A DNA stretch of 35,539 nucleotides from JACZST01 sp964195155 (GCA_964195155.1 CAXMOP010000116.1:1-35539), one strand, 5' to 3'; counted from the stretch's first letter, positions 1-8,573 are shown. A program made the numbers and translations. The notes: generated by a model not told the origin, from the sequence alone.

Positions 1-374
1 CGCGCGACGAAGCGCTGCTCGGCCTCCATGCGATGAGCAAGAACCGCAGCCACATCCTTGAAGGTGAGGTTCATCAGCAGACGGCCCAGCAGCCGGTCTC
101 GCTCCCCGGCGAGGAGGAGCTCATCGTCGAGTTCGAACCCATGGTCGTCGGGGAGTAAGTGGCGGGCCTTCAGCTGAATGAGCGTCGACGCGATAGCGAG
201 AAACTCACTGGTGACGCCCAGAGCGAGGTTTCGCATCACGTCGAGGTAATCGAGGTACTCCCCGACGAGATCGCTGAGGCTGAGCTCGGTGATCTCGACC
301 TGATGGGACGTGATGAGTTGCAAGAGGAGGTCGAGGGGCCCCTCGAAGACCCTGGTCTTCACTTCATAAGTCAC
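1..374 (-). CDS. scpA: Segregation and condensation protein A, N-terminal part
   Basis: ScpA is the kleisin subunit that, with ScpB, bridges the SMC heads in chromosome condensation and segregation. The reverse strand reads a protein opening with VTYEVKTRVFEGPLDLLLQL, the hallmark ScpA N-terminus (FEGPLDLLL), followed by helical sequence including LVGEYLDYLD, FLAIASTLIQLKARHLLP and a DDE-rich linker. About 124 residues are visible and the rest runs off the left edge. The start is taken as GTG at 374; another in-frame GTG lies at 395, and neither has a clear ribosome binding site. In mycobacteria scpA also lies downstream of xerD, which fits the block here. Identity is firm, the start is not. 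Confidence 0.9.
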   Translation of the reverse strand, partial: MTYEVKTRVFEGPLDLLLQLITSHQVEITELSLSDLVGEYLDYLDVMRNLALGVTSEFLAIASTLIQLKARHLLPDDHGFELDDELLLAGERDRLLGRLLMNLTFKDVAAVLAHRMEAEQRFVA

Positions 375-411
375 GACGGGGATGGTATCGGGCACCGACG
401 GCGAAACGATT

Positions 412-440
412 CTTTGCCTCCCCCTCAGGGGGAGGCAAAG
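412..440. repeat. Perfect 14-bp inverted repeat between the HD gene and scpA
   Basis: Arms 412-425 (CTTTGCCTCCCCCT) and 427-440 (AGGGGGAGGCAAAG) are exact reverse complements separated by one base. Folded as RNA it would be a strong hairpin once a few central pairs open to form a loop. It lies in the 210-base gap between the stop of the HD gene (585) and the scpA start (374). No U-tract follows on either strand, so it could be an attenuator, a factor-dependent terminator, a protein-binding palindrome or a dispersed repeat. The rest of the gap shows nothing I recognise. Confidence 0.6.
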
Positions 441-584
441 GAAGGGTCCGCGACCACGGTTCAACCCCCCGCTCTACGGTCGGGACTCTCCCTGAGGTGA
501 GTGGGGAACAAAGAGAGGCCTGCTGCGCCACGGCTCGAACCCGCTCCCGGCCCTTTGGGATGGATTAACCCCTACGGGGGGAAC

Positions 585-1100
585 TCAGCCGCCGTCTGCC
601 GCCAATAGTGCGCTCCACGCGGTCTCGTCGATGCCCGCGGGCGCAGGGCCCGGGTGGTGTGCGGCGAAGGCCACCACGATGCCATCGAATCCGGCAGCAG
701 CGAGCTCGACCGCCCCGATCTCACCATGCTTGCGGTAGCGCTGCATCGGCGCGGTCATCGGCAGGCCCGCGGCGCCGAGCACCGTGGCCATCGAACGTCC
801 AATTGCGCCGAGGCCGGAATGGCGCTTGCCGATGTCGTGGAACAGCGCGGCGGCGAATACGTCGTCGCGCCCTGGAAGCGTGGTCGCCGCCCGCTCGGCA
901 ACCTCGAAGGCGTGGCGCTGGTCGGCGGCTTCCTGAGCCCAGAACAGGTCGGCACCGGCCCCGCTGAGATGGTCATGAATGAGCTGCTGCTCAAGCGGTG
1001 TGAGGCCCGGTTTGGTGAGGTGACCAAAGAAGCGGCCAACCAGGTGCCTGGCGTGTGTCCAACCGCTCAGCGTTACGCGTTGTTCTTGCAATCGACGCAA
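585..1100 (-). CDS. HD-domain metal-dependent phosphohydrolase-like protein
   Basis: A 171-residue protein with the spaced histidines of HD-superfamily hydrolases: H63 (RHAFEVAERA), the HD pair H88-D89 in AAALFHDIGKRHSGLG, H125 (KHGEIGA) and a late HH pair at 148-149. Such proteins usually bind one or two metal ions and cleave phosphoester bonds; the substrate cannot be read from the sequence. The start is TTG at 1100, inside the last codons of the upstream dksA-like gene (28-base overlap), which suggests translational coupling. A somewhat later start is possible. The family assignment is solid, the specific role unknown. Confidence 0.75.
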   Translation of the reverse strand: MRRLQEQRVTLSGWTHARHLVGRFFGHLTKPGLTPLEQQLIHDHLSGAGADLFWAQEAADQRHAFEVAERAATTLPGRDDVFAAALFHDIGKRHSGLGAIGRSMATVLGAAGLPMTAPMQRYRKHGEIGAVELAAAGFDGIVVAFAAHHPGPAPAGIDETAWSALLAADGG

Positions 1101-1423
1101 TACGTTGAGGTGGGCCGAAACTGCATGCGGTCCTCGCCGATTGGCTCGCCGCAGTTCTGGCAGATCCCGTAGTTGCCGTCGGCGATTTTGGCCAGAGCCT
1201 GATCGATGTCGTCGAGGTGATGTTTCAACGTCTCGACCAGGCCAAGCACCTCGGTGCGCTCCGCGGTGGCGGCACCGCCGTCGGCAAAGGCGTCCCCGTA
1301 GTCGACGGCACCGGTGAGTTCTCCGGACTCGTCTGCCCCAAGCTCGACCATTTGATGGACGACTTTGTCGCGCTCCTCGATGAGATGAGACTCGGCAGCC
1401 TTCGGGTCGATCGTCGCGGTCAT
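1073..1423 (-). CDS. DksA/TraR-family C4 zinc-finger protein
   Basis: This 116-residue protein has an acidic, partly coiled-coil N-terminal half and a C-terminal C4 zinc finger with C88-x2-C91 (CQNC) and C109-x2-C112 (CVDC), the TraR/DksA layout ending GNYGICQNCGEPIGEDRM...YCVDC. DksA-type proteins bind the RNA polymerase secondary channel and change promoter responses. The region between the helices lacks the clear DxxDxA tip of enterobacterial DksA, so it may be a diverged relative. It starts with ATG at 1423, 27 bases after the xerD stop, and overlaps the HD-domain gene downstream. Confidence 0.85.
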   Translation of the reverse strand: MTATIDPKAAESHLIEERDKVVHQMVELGADESGELTGAVDYGDAFADGGAATAERTEVLGLVETLKHHLDDIDQALAKIADGNYGICQNCGEPIGEDRMQFRPTSTYCVDCKNNA

Positions 1424-1450
1424 GTCGGACGCCTCCAGGATCGTCTCTCC

Positions 1451-2338
1451 CTATCGGGCGCGCGGGTGCGCCGTGACATACACCTCGAGCAAATGCTGGG
1501 GAGACACGTGGGTGTACACCTGTGTAGTGGAAATACTAGCGTGACCAAGGATCTCTTGGACAGATCTGAGGTCCGCCCCGCCCTCCACCATATGGGTCGC
1601 AGCCGAGTGCCTGAGCACATGGGGAGACACCTTCTCGGGCGGTATCCCCGCCTTTCGCCCGTTGCGTTTCACGATCTCCCACACTCCCTGACGGGTAAGG
1701 GGTCGCCCCCGTGCATTGAGGAACAGCCGGCCCGGATCGGTGGCGCCCCCGCGCAGCTCCATTCGCACCGGCAGATAGTCCGCGATGCCGGCGAGGGCGT
1801 GGCTGCCGAGTGGGACCATCCGCTGCCGATCTCCCTTGCCGGTCACCATCGCCGTCTGCTGTTCCAGGTCGACGTCGAGCACATCAACCGCGACGGCCTC
1901 GCTGACTCTGGCCCCCGTACCGTAGAGAAACTCGAGTAGAGCGCGGTCACGAATACCGAGCGGCGTCTCCCCATCGGGGGCGTCGAGCAGAGCGAGGACC
2001 TCGTCGACCGCCAGTGCCTTTGGCAGCGAGGTCCCCCGTCGCGGGGTCTCGATGAGGACGGTCGGATCCTCCGCGGCGAGACCTTCTATGACGAGAAAAC
2101 GGTGATACCCGCGCACTGCGGCCAGCTTTCGGGCAATCGTCGAAGGGGCGAGCCCATGCTCGGTGAGCTGCCAGACGAACTCGGGCGCCGACGCGCCGGG
2201 CTCGGTGTCGGTGTCGTCGAGGAATGCGAAGTACTGGCCAAGATCCCGGCGGTATGCGGCCACGGTGTTCACGGCCAGCCCTCGCTCCGATCGCAACGCG
2301 GCGAGATACTCCTCGGCCTCGGGGGCCAGGGTGGTCAT
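1451..2338 (-). CDS. xerD: Tyrosine recombinase XerD
   Basis: A 295-residue site-specific recombinase of the size and build of XerD, which with XerC resolves chromosome dimers at dif. Residues about 5-90 are the SAM-like core-binding domain (AYRRDLGQYFAFL). The catalytic domain has the full set: R144 (GTGARVSE), K168 (TGKGDRQR), H240 and R243 (HVLRHSAATH), H266 (LGHASISTTQ) and the nucleophile Y275 (VYTHV). The start is ATG at 2338 because it forms an ATGA overlap with the NUDIX stop; an upstream start at 2356 would extend into that gene. NUDIX-xerD adjacency after pyrG is as in mycobacteria, supporting the chromosomal Xer enzyme rather than a phage integrase. Confidence 0.93.
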   Translation of the reverse strand: MTTLAPEAEEYLAALRSERGLAVNTVAAYRRDLGQYFAFLDDTDTEPGASAPEFVWQLTEHGLAPSTIARKLAAVRGYHRFLVIEGLAAEDPTVLIETPRRGTSLPKALAVDEVLALLDAPDGETPLGIRDRALLEFLYGTGARVSEAVAVDVLDVDLEQQTAMVTGKGDRQRMVPLGSHALAGIADYLPVRMELRGGATDPGRLFLNARGRPLTRQGVWEIVKRNGRKAGIPPEKVSPHVLRHSAATHMVEGGADLRSVQEILGHASISTTQVYTHVSPQHLLEVYVTAHPRAR

Positions 2339-2865
2339 AGCTCGCTCGCCAACCACAGTGCGACCGCAGACTTGGCGTCACGGATGCGGCCTGCCTTGAC
2401 CTCGGCCAGCGCGGTCTTCAGCGGCATCGAGACCACCCGTGCGTGCCGTTCCTCCGGTCCTGCCGGTCGGCGCTCGCCCCGCTCGATACCGGTGGCGACG
2501 TACAGGCTGATGACCTCGTCGGTCACACCGGGCGACATGCTGAGGTCCGTCAGGTGCGTCACCTCCCCTGCGATATACCCGACCTCTTCTTCGAGTTCCC
2601 GTCGCACTGCTTGCTCGGGATCCTCTCCCGGGATGTCGAGCACCCCGGCGGGGATCTCGAGCAAGGGCCCGTCGAACGGGGTGCGGTACTGCTCGATGAG
2701 CACCACATTGTCCCCGTCGAGCGGCACCACAGCGACCGCCCGGTGCATGCGCAGGACATATCGGATGGCGGTCGAGCCGTCCGGTGCTTCGATGGTCACT
2801 TCGTCGAGCCTGGTGAAGCCAACGTCGGCGACGTTGCGGGTGCCGGTCGTGCGGAAGCCGGACAT
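2335..2865 (-). CDS. NUDIX hydrolase, probable ADP-ribose pyrophosphatase
   Basis: A 176-residue NUDIX enzyme expected to split ADP-ribose into AMP and ribose 5-phosphate. The NUDIX box runs from G74 through R89-E90-L-E-E-E-V-G96 (PAGVLDIPGEDP then RRELEEEVGY). One extra residue lies between the first Gly and the first Glu (G-x6-E), a variation I recall from the mycobacterial ADP-ribose pyrophosphatase Rv1700. Upstream VAVVPLDGDNVVLIEQYR is the usual ADPRase beta-sheet segment. The ATG directly follows the pyrG stop (TGAATG) and the stop overlaps xerD by ATGA, so the three genes are probably one transcript. Substrate is inferred from family and synteny. Confidence 0.88.
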   Translation of the reverse strand: MSGFRTTGTRNVADVGFTRLDEVTIEAPDGSTAIRYVLRMHRAVAVVPLDGDNVVLIEQYRTPFDGPLLEIPAGVLDIPGEDPEQAVRRELEEEVGYIAGEVTHLTDLSMSPGVTDEVISLYVATGIERGERRPAGPEERHARVVSMPLKTALAEVKAGRIRDAKSAVALWLASEL

Positions 2866-4521
2866 TCAGGATCCGGCGGCTACTGCCTCAGAAGAGGTCA
2901 CCGACGCCTCGGGATCGGCCATCCCACGCTGCTGCAACGCCGCCTTGACAAAGCCGAAGAACAGCGGATGCGGGTCATCCGGGCGGGATTTGAACTCGGG
3001 GTGGAACTGCGATCCGATGAAGAATGGATGGCCGGGGAGCTCGATGATCTCCACCAGCCGATCGTCGGGGGAGATTCCGGAGAACACCAGCCCACCTTCT
3101 TCGAGCTCATGTCGATACCGGTTGTTGACCTCCCAACGGTGCCGGTGGCGCTCGTAGACCACGCTCTCGCCGTAGAGGTCTTCGGTCATCGTGCCCTCGG
3201 TGAGCCTCGCCGGGTAGATACCGAGGCGCATGGTTCCGCCCATGTCCTCGACGTCGTTCTGCTCGTCCATCAGATCGATTACCGGGTCGGCGGTGGTTGG
3301 GTCGAACTCAGTGCTGTGGGCATTGGGATGGCCGTTGACGTTGCGGGCGAACTCGATCACCGCACACTGCAAGCCGAGGCACAACCCCAGGAACGGGACG
3401 TTGTTCTCGCGGGCATGTCGAATCGCTTCGATCTTTCCCTCGATGCCTCTGATCCCGAAGCCGCCCGGCACCAGGATGCCGTCGAGCCCGCTCAGATGGG
3501 ACTCGGCGAGCAGGCCATCGACCTCTTCAGCGGGAACCCAGCGGATGTTCACGCTTGCCCCGTTGGCGGCCGCCGCGTGCTTGAGCGACTCGACCACCGA
3601 GAGGTAAGCGTCGGGGAGGTCGACGTACTTCCCGACGAGACCGATGGTGACCTCCGCCGGCGCTTCGTTCATGCGTTCAACCATCGCCTCCCATTCGGCG
3701 AGTTGGGGAGGCTCGGTTTCGAGATCGAGTTCGCGACAAACGACGGCGTCGAGGCCTGCTTCGTTCAGCTCGATCGGTACGGCGTAGATGTTCGGCAGGT
3801 CGAGGGCGTTGATGACCGCGTCCGGCTCGACGTCGCAGAACAGGCTGATCTTTCTTCGCGCCGCATCGTCGAGCGGCACGATCGAGCGGACGACGATGAC
3901 CTCGGGAACGATGCCGTGTGATCGCAACTCGGCCACGCTGTGCTGGGTGGGCTTGGTCTTGAGCTCCTCGCTGGTCGACAGATACGGAACCAGCGTGACG
4001 TGGATGAAGCAGGTGTCCTCGTTGGGGAGCTCCTTGCGGATCTGGCGGAGGGCTTCGAGGAACGGAAGGCTCTCGATGTCGCCGACCGTCCCGCCGACCT
4101 CGGTGATCACCACGTCGACGTCTTCGTTTTGCGCGAGCTTGCGGACTCTGGCCTTGATCTCGTTGGTGATATGCGGGATCACCTGCACGGTGGCACCGAG
4201 GTAGTCGCCTCGGCGCTCCTTGCGGATGACCGTCTGGTAGATCGAGCCGGTGGTGACGTTGGAGTCGCGGCTGAGGTGCACGCCGGTAAAGCGCTCGTAG
4301 TGACCGAGGTCAAGGTCGGTCTCTCCCCCGTCGTCGGTGACGAATACCTCGCCATGTTCGAACGGGTTCATCGTGCCGGGATCGACGTTGATGTACGGGT
4401 CGAGCTTCTGCAGGGTGACCCGCAGCCCTCTGGCCTCCAGCAGCCGCCCGAGCGACGCCGACGTGATCCCCTTACCCAAACTCGACGTCACCCCACCGGT
4501 GACGAACACGTGCTTTGCCAC
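2866..4521 (-). CDS. pyrG: CTP synthase
   Basis: CTP synthase makes CTP from UTP, ATP and glutamine, the last step of pyrimidine nucleotide synthesis. The 551 residues have the normal two-domain form. The N-terminal synthetase has the P-loop GGVTSSLGKG at 9-18 and MNPFEHGEVFVTDDGGETD. The C-terminal class I glutamine amidotransferase has GLCLGLQCAV with the nucleophilic Cys and the His/Glu of SQFHPEFKSRP. The start is GTG at 4521, preceded by GGAGAAGGACC. A C-terminal tail of about 20 residues is poorly conserved. It abuts the NUDIX gene downstream and is separated from recN by 69 bases. Confidence 0.97.
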   Translation of the reverse strand: MAKHVFVTGGVTSSLGKGITSASLGRLLEARGLRVTLQKLDPYINVDPGTMNPFEHGEVFVTDDGGETDLDLGHYERFTGVHLSRDSNVTTGSIYQTVIRKERRGDYLGATVQVIPHITNEIKARVRKLAQNEDVDVVITEVGGTVGDIESLPFLEALRQIRKELPNEDTCFIHVTLVPYLSTSEELKTKPTQHSVAELRSHGIVPEVIVVRSIVPLDDAARRKISLFCDVEPDAVINALDLPNIYAVPIELNEAGLDAVVCRELDLETEPPQLAEWEAMVERMNEAPAEVTIGLVGKYVDLPDAYLSVVESLKHAAAANGASVNIRWVPAEEVDGLLAESHLSGLDGILVPGGFGIRGIEGKIEAIRHARENNVPFLGLCLGLQCAVIEFARNVNGHPNAHSTEFDPTTADPVIDLMDEQNDVEDMGGTMRLGIYPARLTEGTMTEDLYGESVVYERHRHRWEVNNRYRHELEEGGLVFSGISPDDRLVEIIELPGHPFFIGSQFHPEFKSRPDDPHPLFFGFVKAALQQRGMADPEASVTSSEAVAAGS

Positions 4522-4590
4522 GGTCCTTCTCCACCTCGGAAGGCCGTAGTGTATCGAATCGACGCACGTTGTCCCACGACTTCGGTCGGA

Positions 4591-6189
4591 TCAACGGCTC
4601 GATGCCAAAACCAGCAGCTCGGCGGCGTGCTCTTTCCCCCGGTCGCTCTCGGGGAGCCCGGCCAACATCCGCGACAACTCTTCGATCCTGGCGTCGCCAT
4701 CGACGGCGACGACCGACGCCGTGGTCCCCTCCCGGCGCACGGCCAGGTGATGGTCTGCGAAGGCTGCCACCTGGGGCAAATGAGTCACACAGAACACCTG
4801 CTTCCCCTTCGAGAGGTCCGCCAGCTTCCTGCCCATCGCCAGCGCAGTCTCGCCGCCGGTTCCCGCATCGATCTCGTCGAAGGCGATGACGGTGGCATCT
4901 GCGACGCCTGCGGCGAGGCGCAGGGCCAGCACCAGCCTGCTCAGCTCCCCTCCCGAGGCGATCCTCGAGGCTGGCTTTGCTTCCAGCGACGTGTCGGAGG
5001 AGAACTCCAGCGTGATCTGATCCGCTCCTTTCGGACCGGGCTGGGCGTTCTCGACGCGGAAGCGAACGACCGGATCGGAGAACCCGAGATCGGCGAGGTG
5101 GGCCGCCGCCCCCTTGGCGAGGCGCCCGCCGGCTCTGGCCCGCCGATCGCGAAGATCGGATCCTGTGGCGGCGACGGCGGCCGTGGCGTCACGCAGCGCG
5201 TCTTCGAGCTCACCGGCACTGCCGAGCAGGCCCTCCAACCGCTCGGCGCTGGCCGTTGCCTCGGCGCCAAATGCCAGCACGGCGTCGAGGTCGTCGCCGT
5301 ACTTGCGCTTGAGATCCCCCATGAGCGCCAATCGCGCCTCGACCTGGACGAGCTGCTCCGGGTCGCGCTCGAAATCGGCAGTGATGCCGGCGATCTCCGC
5401 AGAGAGTTCACCCAGCAAAACTGCCGCCTCTCTCCCAAGCCCAACGAGTTCCTGGAGGGACGGGTCGGTCTTGGCCGCCACTATCAGCTCCTGAAGGCCG
5501 CGCTCGAGCCCGCTCTCGGCTCCGTACTCGCCGATGGCTTCTGATGCCGCGGCAAGGCGTTCACCGAGGGACTCGGCGTTTCTGAGCCGCGTGGCGACGC
5601 GTTCCAGCTCGGCGTCGTCGCCCGATGCGAATCCGGCATCCGCGATTTCATTGCCCTGGAAACGAACCATGTCGAGTTCTCGCTCGAGGGACCTGCGGTC
5701 GCCGCCGAGCTCTTCAATCCTGGCTTCGAGCTCCCGCTGCGCGGTCCAGGCATGCTGGTAAGCGGTTCGTGCCTTGGTGCCGGGACGATCGAGTGCGGCG
5801 TCAATCATGCCGCGAATCGCTGTGGGGTCGGCAAGGGCGTTGCGGTCGTGCTGGCCGACGATGTCGATCAATCCTGCAAAGCGGTCTGCGACCGCCGAGG
5901 CGGTGACCATCGTGCCATCGAGGTAGGCGCGTGACCGCGAGCGGTCGATGCGCCGGGTAACGACATGCTCTTCGTCATCGACGACGAGCCTGGCCTCCAC
6001 CGAAGCCTCATCTCCGGTTGGCCCGATCTGGTCCTTCCTGGCTGGCTCCCCCTTGATCAGTCGTAGCGCACCCAGCAACAGGGTCTTGCCGGCCCCGGTT
6101 TCGCCGGTGATGACAACCAACCCGGGGCCCGGTTCGATTCGGGCCTCCGGGATGAGCCCGAGGTTTTGCACGCGGAGCTCGTCAAGCAT
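4591..6189 (-). CDS. recN: DNA repair protein RecN
   Basis: RecN is an SMC-like ATPase that gathers DNA ends during double-strand-break repair. This 532-residue protein opens with MLDELRVQNLGLI and Walker A GETGAGKT at 29-36, has a long coiled-coil middle (about 150-350), then the ABC signature SGGELSR and Walker B FDEIDAGTGG, followed by THLPQVAAFADHH. The length is slightly below the usual 550-590. Its start overlaps the nadK stop by 8 bases. The nadK-recN-pyrG order with tlyA upstream is the usual actinobacterial one, although the two mycobacterial genes between recN and pyrG (Rv1697/Rv1698) are absent. Confidence 0.95.
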   Translation of the reverse strand: MLDELRVQNLGLIPEARIEPGPGLVVITGETGAGKTLLLGALRLIKGEPARKDQIGPTGDEASVEARLVVDDEEHVVTRRIDRSRSRAYLDGTMVTASAVADRFAGLIDIVGQHDRNALADPTAIRGMIDAALDRPGTKARTAYQHAWTAQRELEARIEELGGDRRSLERELDMVRFQGNEIADAGFASGDDAELERVATRLRNAESLGERLAAASEAIGEYGAESGLERGLQELIVAAKTDPSLQELVGLGREAAVLLGELSAEIAGITADFERDPEQLVQVEARLALMGDLKRKYGDDLDAVLAFGAEATASAERLEGLLGSAGELEDALRDATAAVAATGSDLRDRRARAGGRLAKGAAAHLADLGFSDPVVRFRVENAQPGPKGADQITLEFSSDTSLEAKPASRIASGGELSRLVLALRLAAGVADATVIAFDEIDAGTGGETALAMGRKLADLSKGKQVFCVTHLPQVAAFADHHLAVRREGTTASVVAVDGDARIEELSRMLAGLPESDRGKEHAAELLVLASSR

Positions 6190-6976
6190 GATCGAGGCCG
6201 AACTGCTGCCGCACGGCCGCGGGGAACGGGTGGCCCTTGAGCGTGAGGAATCTCACCGTGTCGGCGCCGCGGCTGATCGACACCGACTCCCCGGGGACCA
6301 CCGTGGCCAACTTGCGGCCATCGGCGCTGACGCTGGCAGGACGATCGACGTCGACGGATACCTCGATCACCGCGTCGGGTGACAGCACCAGGCTCCTCGA
6401 CAACAAGCTGTGCGGGGCAACCGGGGTCAGGATCAGGGCCTCGAGGCTGGGATCCACGATCGGCCCTCCTGCGGAAAGCGAGTAGGCGGTTGAGCCCACC
6501 GGTGTCGCCACGATGAGCCCGTCGGTGCGGTATGTCGCAAGGCGATGACCATCGATCATCACGCTGATCTCGATGGTTCGCTCTTTGACGACCTTCTCGA
6601 CGACCACTTCGTTGAGGGCGGTAGCCGAGCCGCCCGGATAGTCGATCCGGGTGGTCATGCGCTCGAGGGTTTGCGCACTGTTCTCGGCGATGGCCCCCAC
6701 CAAGGCTTCGAGCTCATCGATCTCGAACTCGGCGAGGTACCCGACACGACCGACGTTGACACCGGCGATTGGCAGACCGTGTTCGCGGGCCAGCCTCGCC
6801 GCTCGAAGCACGGTGCCATCGCCACCAACGGCCAGAACAACGTCGAGGCCTTCCGGAACCTCGTCTACGAGGCGGATCACATCGAGATCATGGTCCTTGG
6901 CCAGCGCCTCCAGGCGCTGCGCGACCTCGTCCGCTGCGTGCTTCTCATCGTGGACGACGATCCCCACCGTGTTCAC
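6182..6976 (-). CDS. nadK: NAD kinase
   Basis: NAD kinase phosphorylates NAD+ to NADP+ and so sets the NADPH pool. This 264-residue protein has the signature GGDGT at 51-55 followed by VLRAARLA, the NE motif in TALNEVVVEK, and the C-terminal beta-sandwich with GSTAYSLSAGGPIVDP and TPVAPHSL. All are diagnostic of the PpnK/NadK family. The start is GTG at 6976 and forms a GTGA overlap with the tlyA stop, so the two are translationally coupled. The 3' end overlaps recN by 8 bases. Confidence 0.95.
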   Translation of the reverse strand: MNTVGIVVHDEKHAADEVAQRLEALAKDHDLDVIRLVDEVPEGLDVVLAVGGDGTVLRAARLAREHGLPIAGVNVGRVGYLAEFEIDELEALVGAIAENSAQTLERMTTRIDYPGGSATALNEVVVEKVVKERTIEISVMIDGHRLATYRTDGLIVATPVGSTAYSLSAGGPIVDPSLEALILTPVAPHSLLSRSLVLSPDAVIEVSVDVDRPASVSADGRKLATVVPGESVSISRGADTVRFLTLKGHPFPAAVRQQFGLDHA

Positions 6977-7737
6977 GTCGATTCCTCCCCAGTGACAACC
7001 GCCCGTACGGTACCGGGATCCAGGACCGATCGACCGCGTCTCCCATGGACGAGAAACTCACGATTTCCGGTTGCTCCGGTGATTGGTGACTCGGCGACGG
7101 CGACGATCCCGGTCCCGGCTCCGCCAAGTGCGTCCGCTGCTTGTTCGAGCGCTTCGCGGTGCAGGTCCGGGTCGGTCACGATCCCACCCTTGCCGACCTT
7201 CCCCTTCCCCACCTCGAACTGCGGTTTGACCAAGATCACCCAATCGGTGCCTTCGGTGCCGAGCCCGCTCAGCGCCTCGGCCACCAGCGCGATGGAGATG
7301 AAGGAGAGGTCGGCTACGACCAGATTGAACGGTGCGCCGAGCTCGCCCGGATCGGCGTGGCGGATGTTGGTTCGATCGACGACCTGTACCCGGTCGTCGT
7401 TGCGAAGGCGCTCGTGGATCTGGCCGTAGCCGACGTCGACGGCGACCACGCTGGTCGCGCCTCGCTGGAGCAGGCAATCGGTGAACCCACCAGTCGAGGC
7501 GCCGACATCAATGGCGCGGCGCCCTTTCACAGGGATGGAGAACCGCTCGACTGCGTGATCGAGCTTGTAACCGCCGCGTCCGACAAACCGCTCCGGATCG
7601 CCGAGGAGGTCCAACGGTTCATCCGGGGCCACAAGCGTGCTCGACTTCGGATCGGCGACGGATCCAACCCTCACCCGGCCTTCCGAAATGGCACGCTGGG
7701 CTGCGGTGCGGCTGGGCAGGAGTTTGCGACGAACCAA
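6973..7737 (-). CDS. tlyA: TlyA-family rRNA 2'-O-methyltransferase
   Basis: TlyA methylates ribose on 16S and 23S rRNA and affects capreomycin sensitivity in mycobacteria. The protein joins an S4 RNA-binding domain (about 1-55, VRRKLLPSRTAAQRAISEGRV) to an FtsJ-like Rossmann methyltransferase with the SAM loop DVGASTGGFTD (77-87), D142 of VVADLSFIS and K171 of VKPQFEVGKGKV. The start shown is TTG at 7737. The reading frame continues upstream as RRRLDAE, which belongs to the S4 fold, so the true start is probably a CTG at 7767 overlapping the stop of the upstream small gene. The 3' end is coupled to nadK. Confidence 0.92.
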   Translation of the reverse strand: MVRRKLLPSRTAAQRAISEGRVRVGSVADPKSSTLVAPDEPLDLLGDPERFVGRGGYKLDHAVERFSIPVKGRRAIDVGASTGGFTDCLLQRGATSVVAVDVGYGQIHERLRNDDRVQVVDRTNIRHADPGELGAPFNLVVADLSFISIALVAEALSGLGTEGTDWVILVKPQFEVGKGKVGKGGIVTDPDLHREALEQAADALGGAGTGIVAVAESPITGATGNREFLVHGRRGRSVLDPGTVRAVVTGEEST

Positions 7738-7763
7738 CTCGGCATCGAGACGGCGTCGATTGG

Positions 7764-7916
7764 TCAGTCGCCACCGCCCGCCTGGTTGGCGATGCCCTCC
7801 AACTCGGCCTCGAGCTGGTCGGCCAGCGCCTCGGCGATCGAAGGGGCGTCGGCGGCATCGGTCGCTTCCAGATCGGCCTCCGTGGTGGCGGATGGCTCCG
7901 GTTGTTCGGTGGTCAT
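7764..7916 (-). CDS. Small acidic hypothetical protein upstream of tlyA
   Basis: A 50-residue acidic, alanine-rich protein beginning MTTEQPEPSATTEADLEA, with a predicted short helix (IAEALADQLEAELEGI) and a flexible GGGD tail. I recognise no domain. Mycobacteria also have a very short conserved gene just upstream of tlyA (Rv1693, as I recall), which by position supports this being real. The ATG at 7916 was preferred over an upstream one at 7964 because the extra 16 residues look non-coding. The SD signal is weak. Its stop lies within 30 bases of the TTG start of tlyA and overlaps the possible CTG start. Confidence 0.5.
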   Translation of the reverse strand: MTTEQPEPSATTEADLEATDAADAPSIAEALADQLEAELEGIANQAGGGD

Positions 7917-8057
7917 GGGCACATTATTGCGCAGTGTGAGGCGGGTTTCGAGGATGGTGAGCACCCGATCCCGAACCCTTTTCTGTCACACCCGGTGCGC
8001 TGTCGAGAACCTTCCATGATCTGGGCGATATCGCACCGATCGGCCGTCGGCGCTCCC

Positions 8058-8528
8058 CTACTCGGATACCGGATCCGAGGAATGCATCACGATACTTCGA
8101 GCCGAGAAGCCGTGAGCTTCGTAGAAGTTCTTTGCCTCGCGGTGGCCCGGGCTCACGATGGCGTCGAACAGTTCGACTCCACTCGTCAGAAGCTTGCCGA
8201 CCGCGTATCCGAACATCTCGTCGGCCAGGCCGACCCCGCGGGCCCCTGGCTCGGTGTAGATGTAGCGGATCACGCCCACTCGATCCTCGCCGTCGATCAG
8301 CGTTCGTTGACCGGAGATCAGGAAACCGAGGATGCTGTCGTCGATCGTCCCGACGGTGACCGAGCCGGCGTCAATCAAACTGGCAATGGATTCGCCTGCC
8401 GGATCGGCAACGCCCTCGGATTCGCGCCAAAGGGGACGCAAGGAGGACTGCTCCATGGCAAAGTCCTCGTAGAGACGCACGATCTCAGACAGATCGGCGT
8501 CGTTCGCGTCTCGTGCCGTGATCTGCAT
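8058..8528 (-). CDS. GNAT-family N-acetyltransferase
   Basis: A 156-residue single-domain protein with the GNAT fold: N-terminal ITARDANDADLSEIVRLYEDF (beta1-alpha1), central VGVIRYIYTEPGARGVGLADEMFGYAV carrying the acetyl-CoA pyrophosphate-binding motif A (R-G-V-G-L-A), and the C-terminal motif B region AKNFYEAHGFSARSIVMH. The acceptor substrate cannot be told from sequence. It sits 45 bases after the glycosyltransferase stop and 141 bases before the small acidic gene, so it may belong to either unit. The start is ATG at 8528. Confidence 0.85.
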   Translation of the reverse strand: MQITARDANDADLSEIVRLYEDFAMEQSSLRPLWRESEGVADPAGESIASLIDAGSVTVGTIDDSILGFLISGQRTLIDGEDRVGVIRYIYTEPGARGVGLADEMFGYAVGKLLTSGVELFDAIVSPGHREAKNFYEAHGFSARSIVMHSSDPVSE

Positions 8529-8573
8529 GGGCCGGAGCGTACCGTCGCCTCCTTCGGACCCCCCCGCGGGCGA

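Noticed and set aside
440..560. tRNA-like GGTTCAACC and GGCTCGAACCC patterns in the gap before scpA
   Set aside because: The flanking bases do not form T-arm, anticodon or acceptor stems on either strand.
1451..2338. Phage integrase or integron recombinase
   Set aside because: Length, motifs and NUDIX/pyrG neighbours fit the housekeeping XerD; no attachment site or cargo nearby.
2443..3921. Long plus-strand frame opposite pyrG and the NUDIX gene
   Set aside because: Antisense shadow of two well-identified genes; no domain or RBS.
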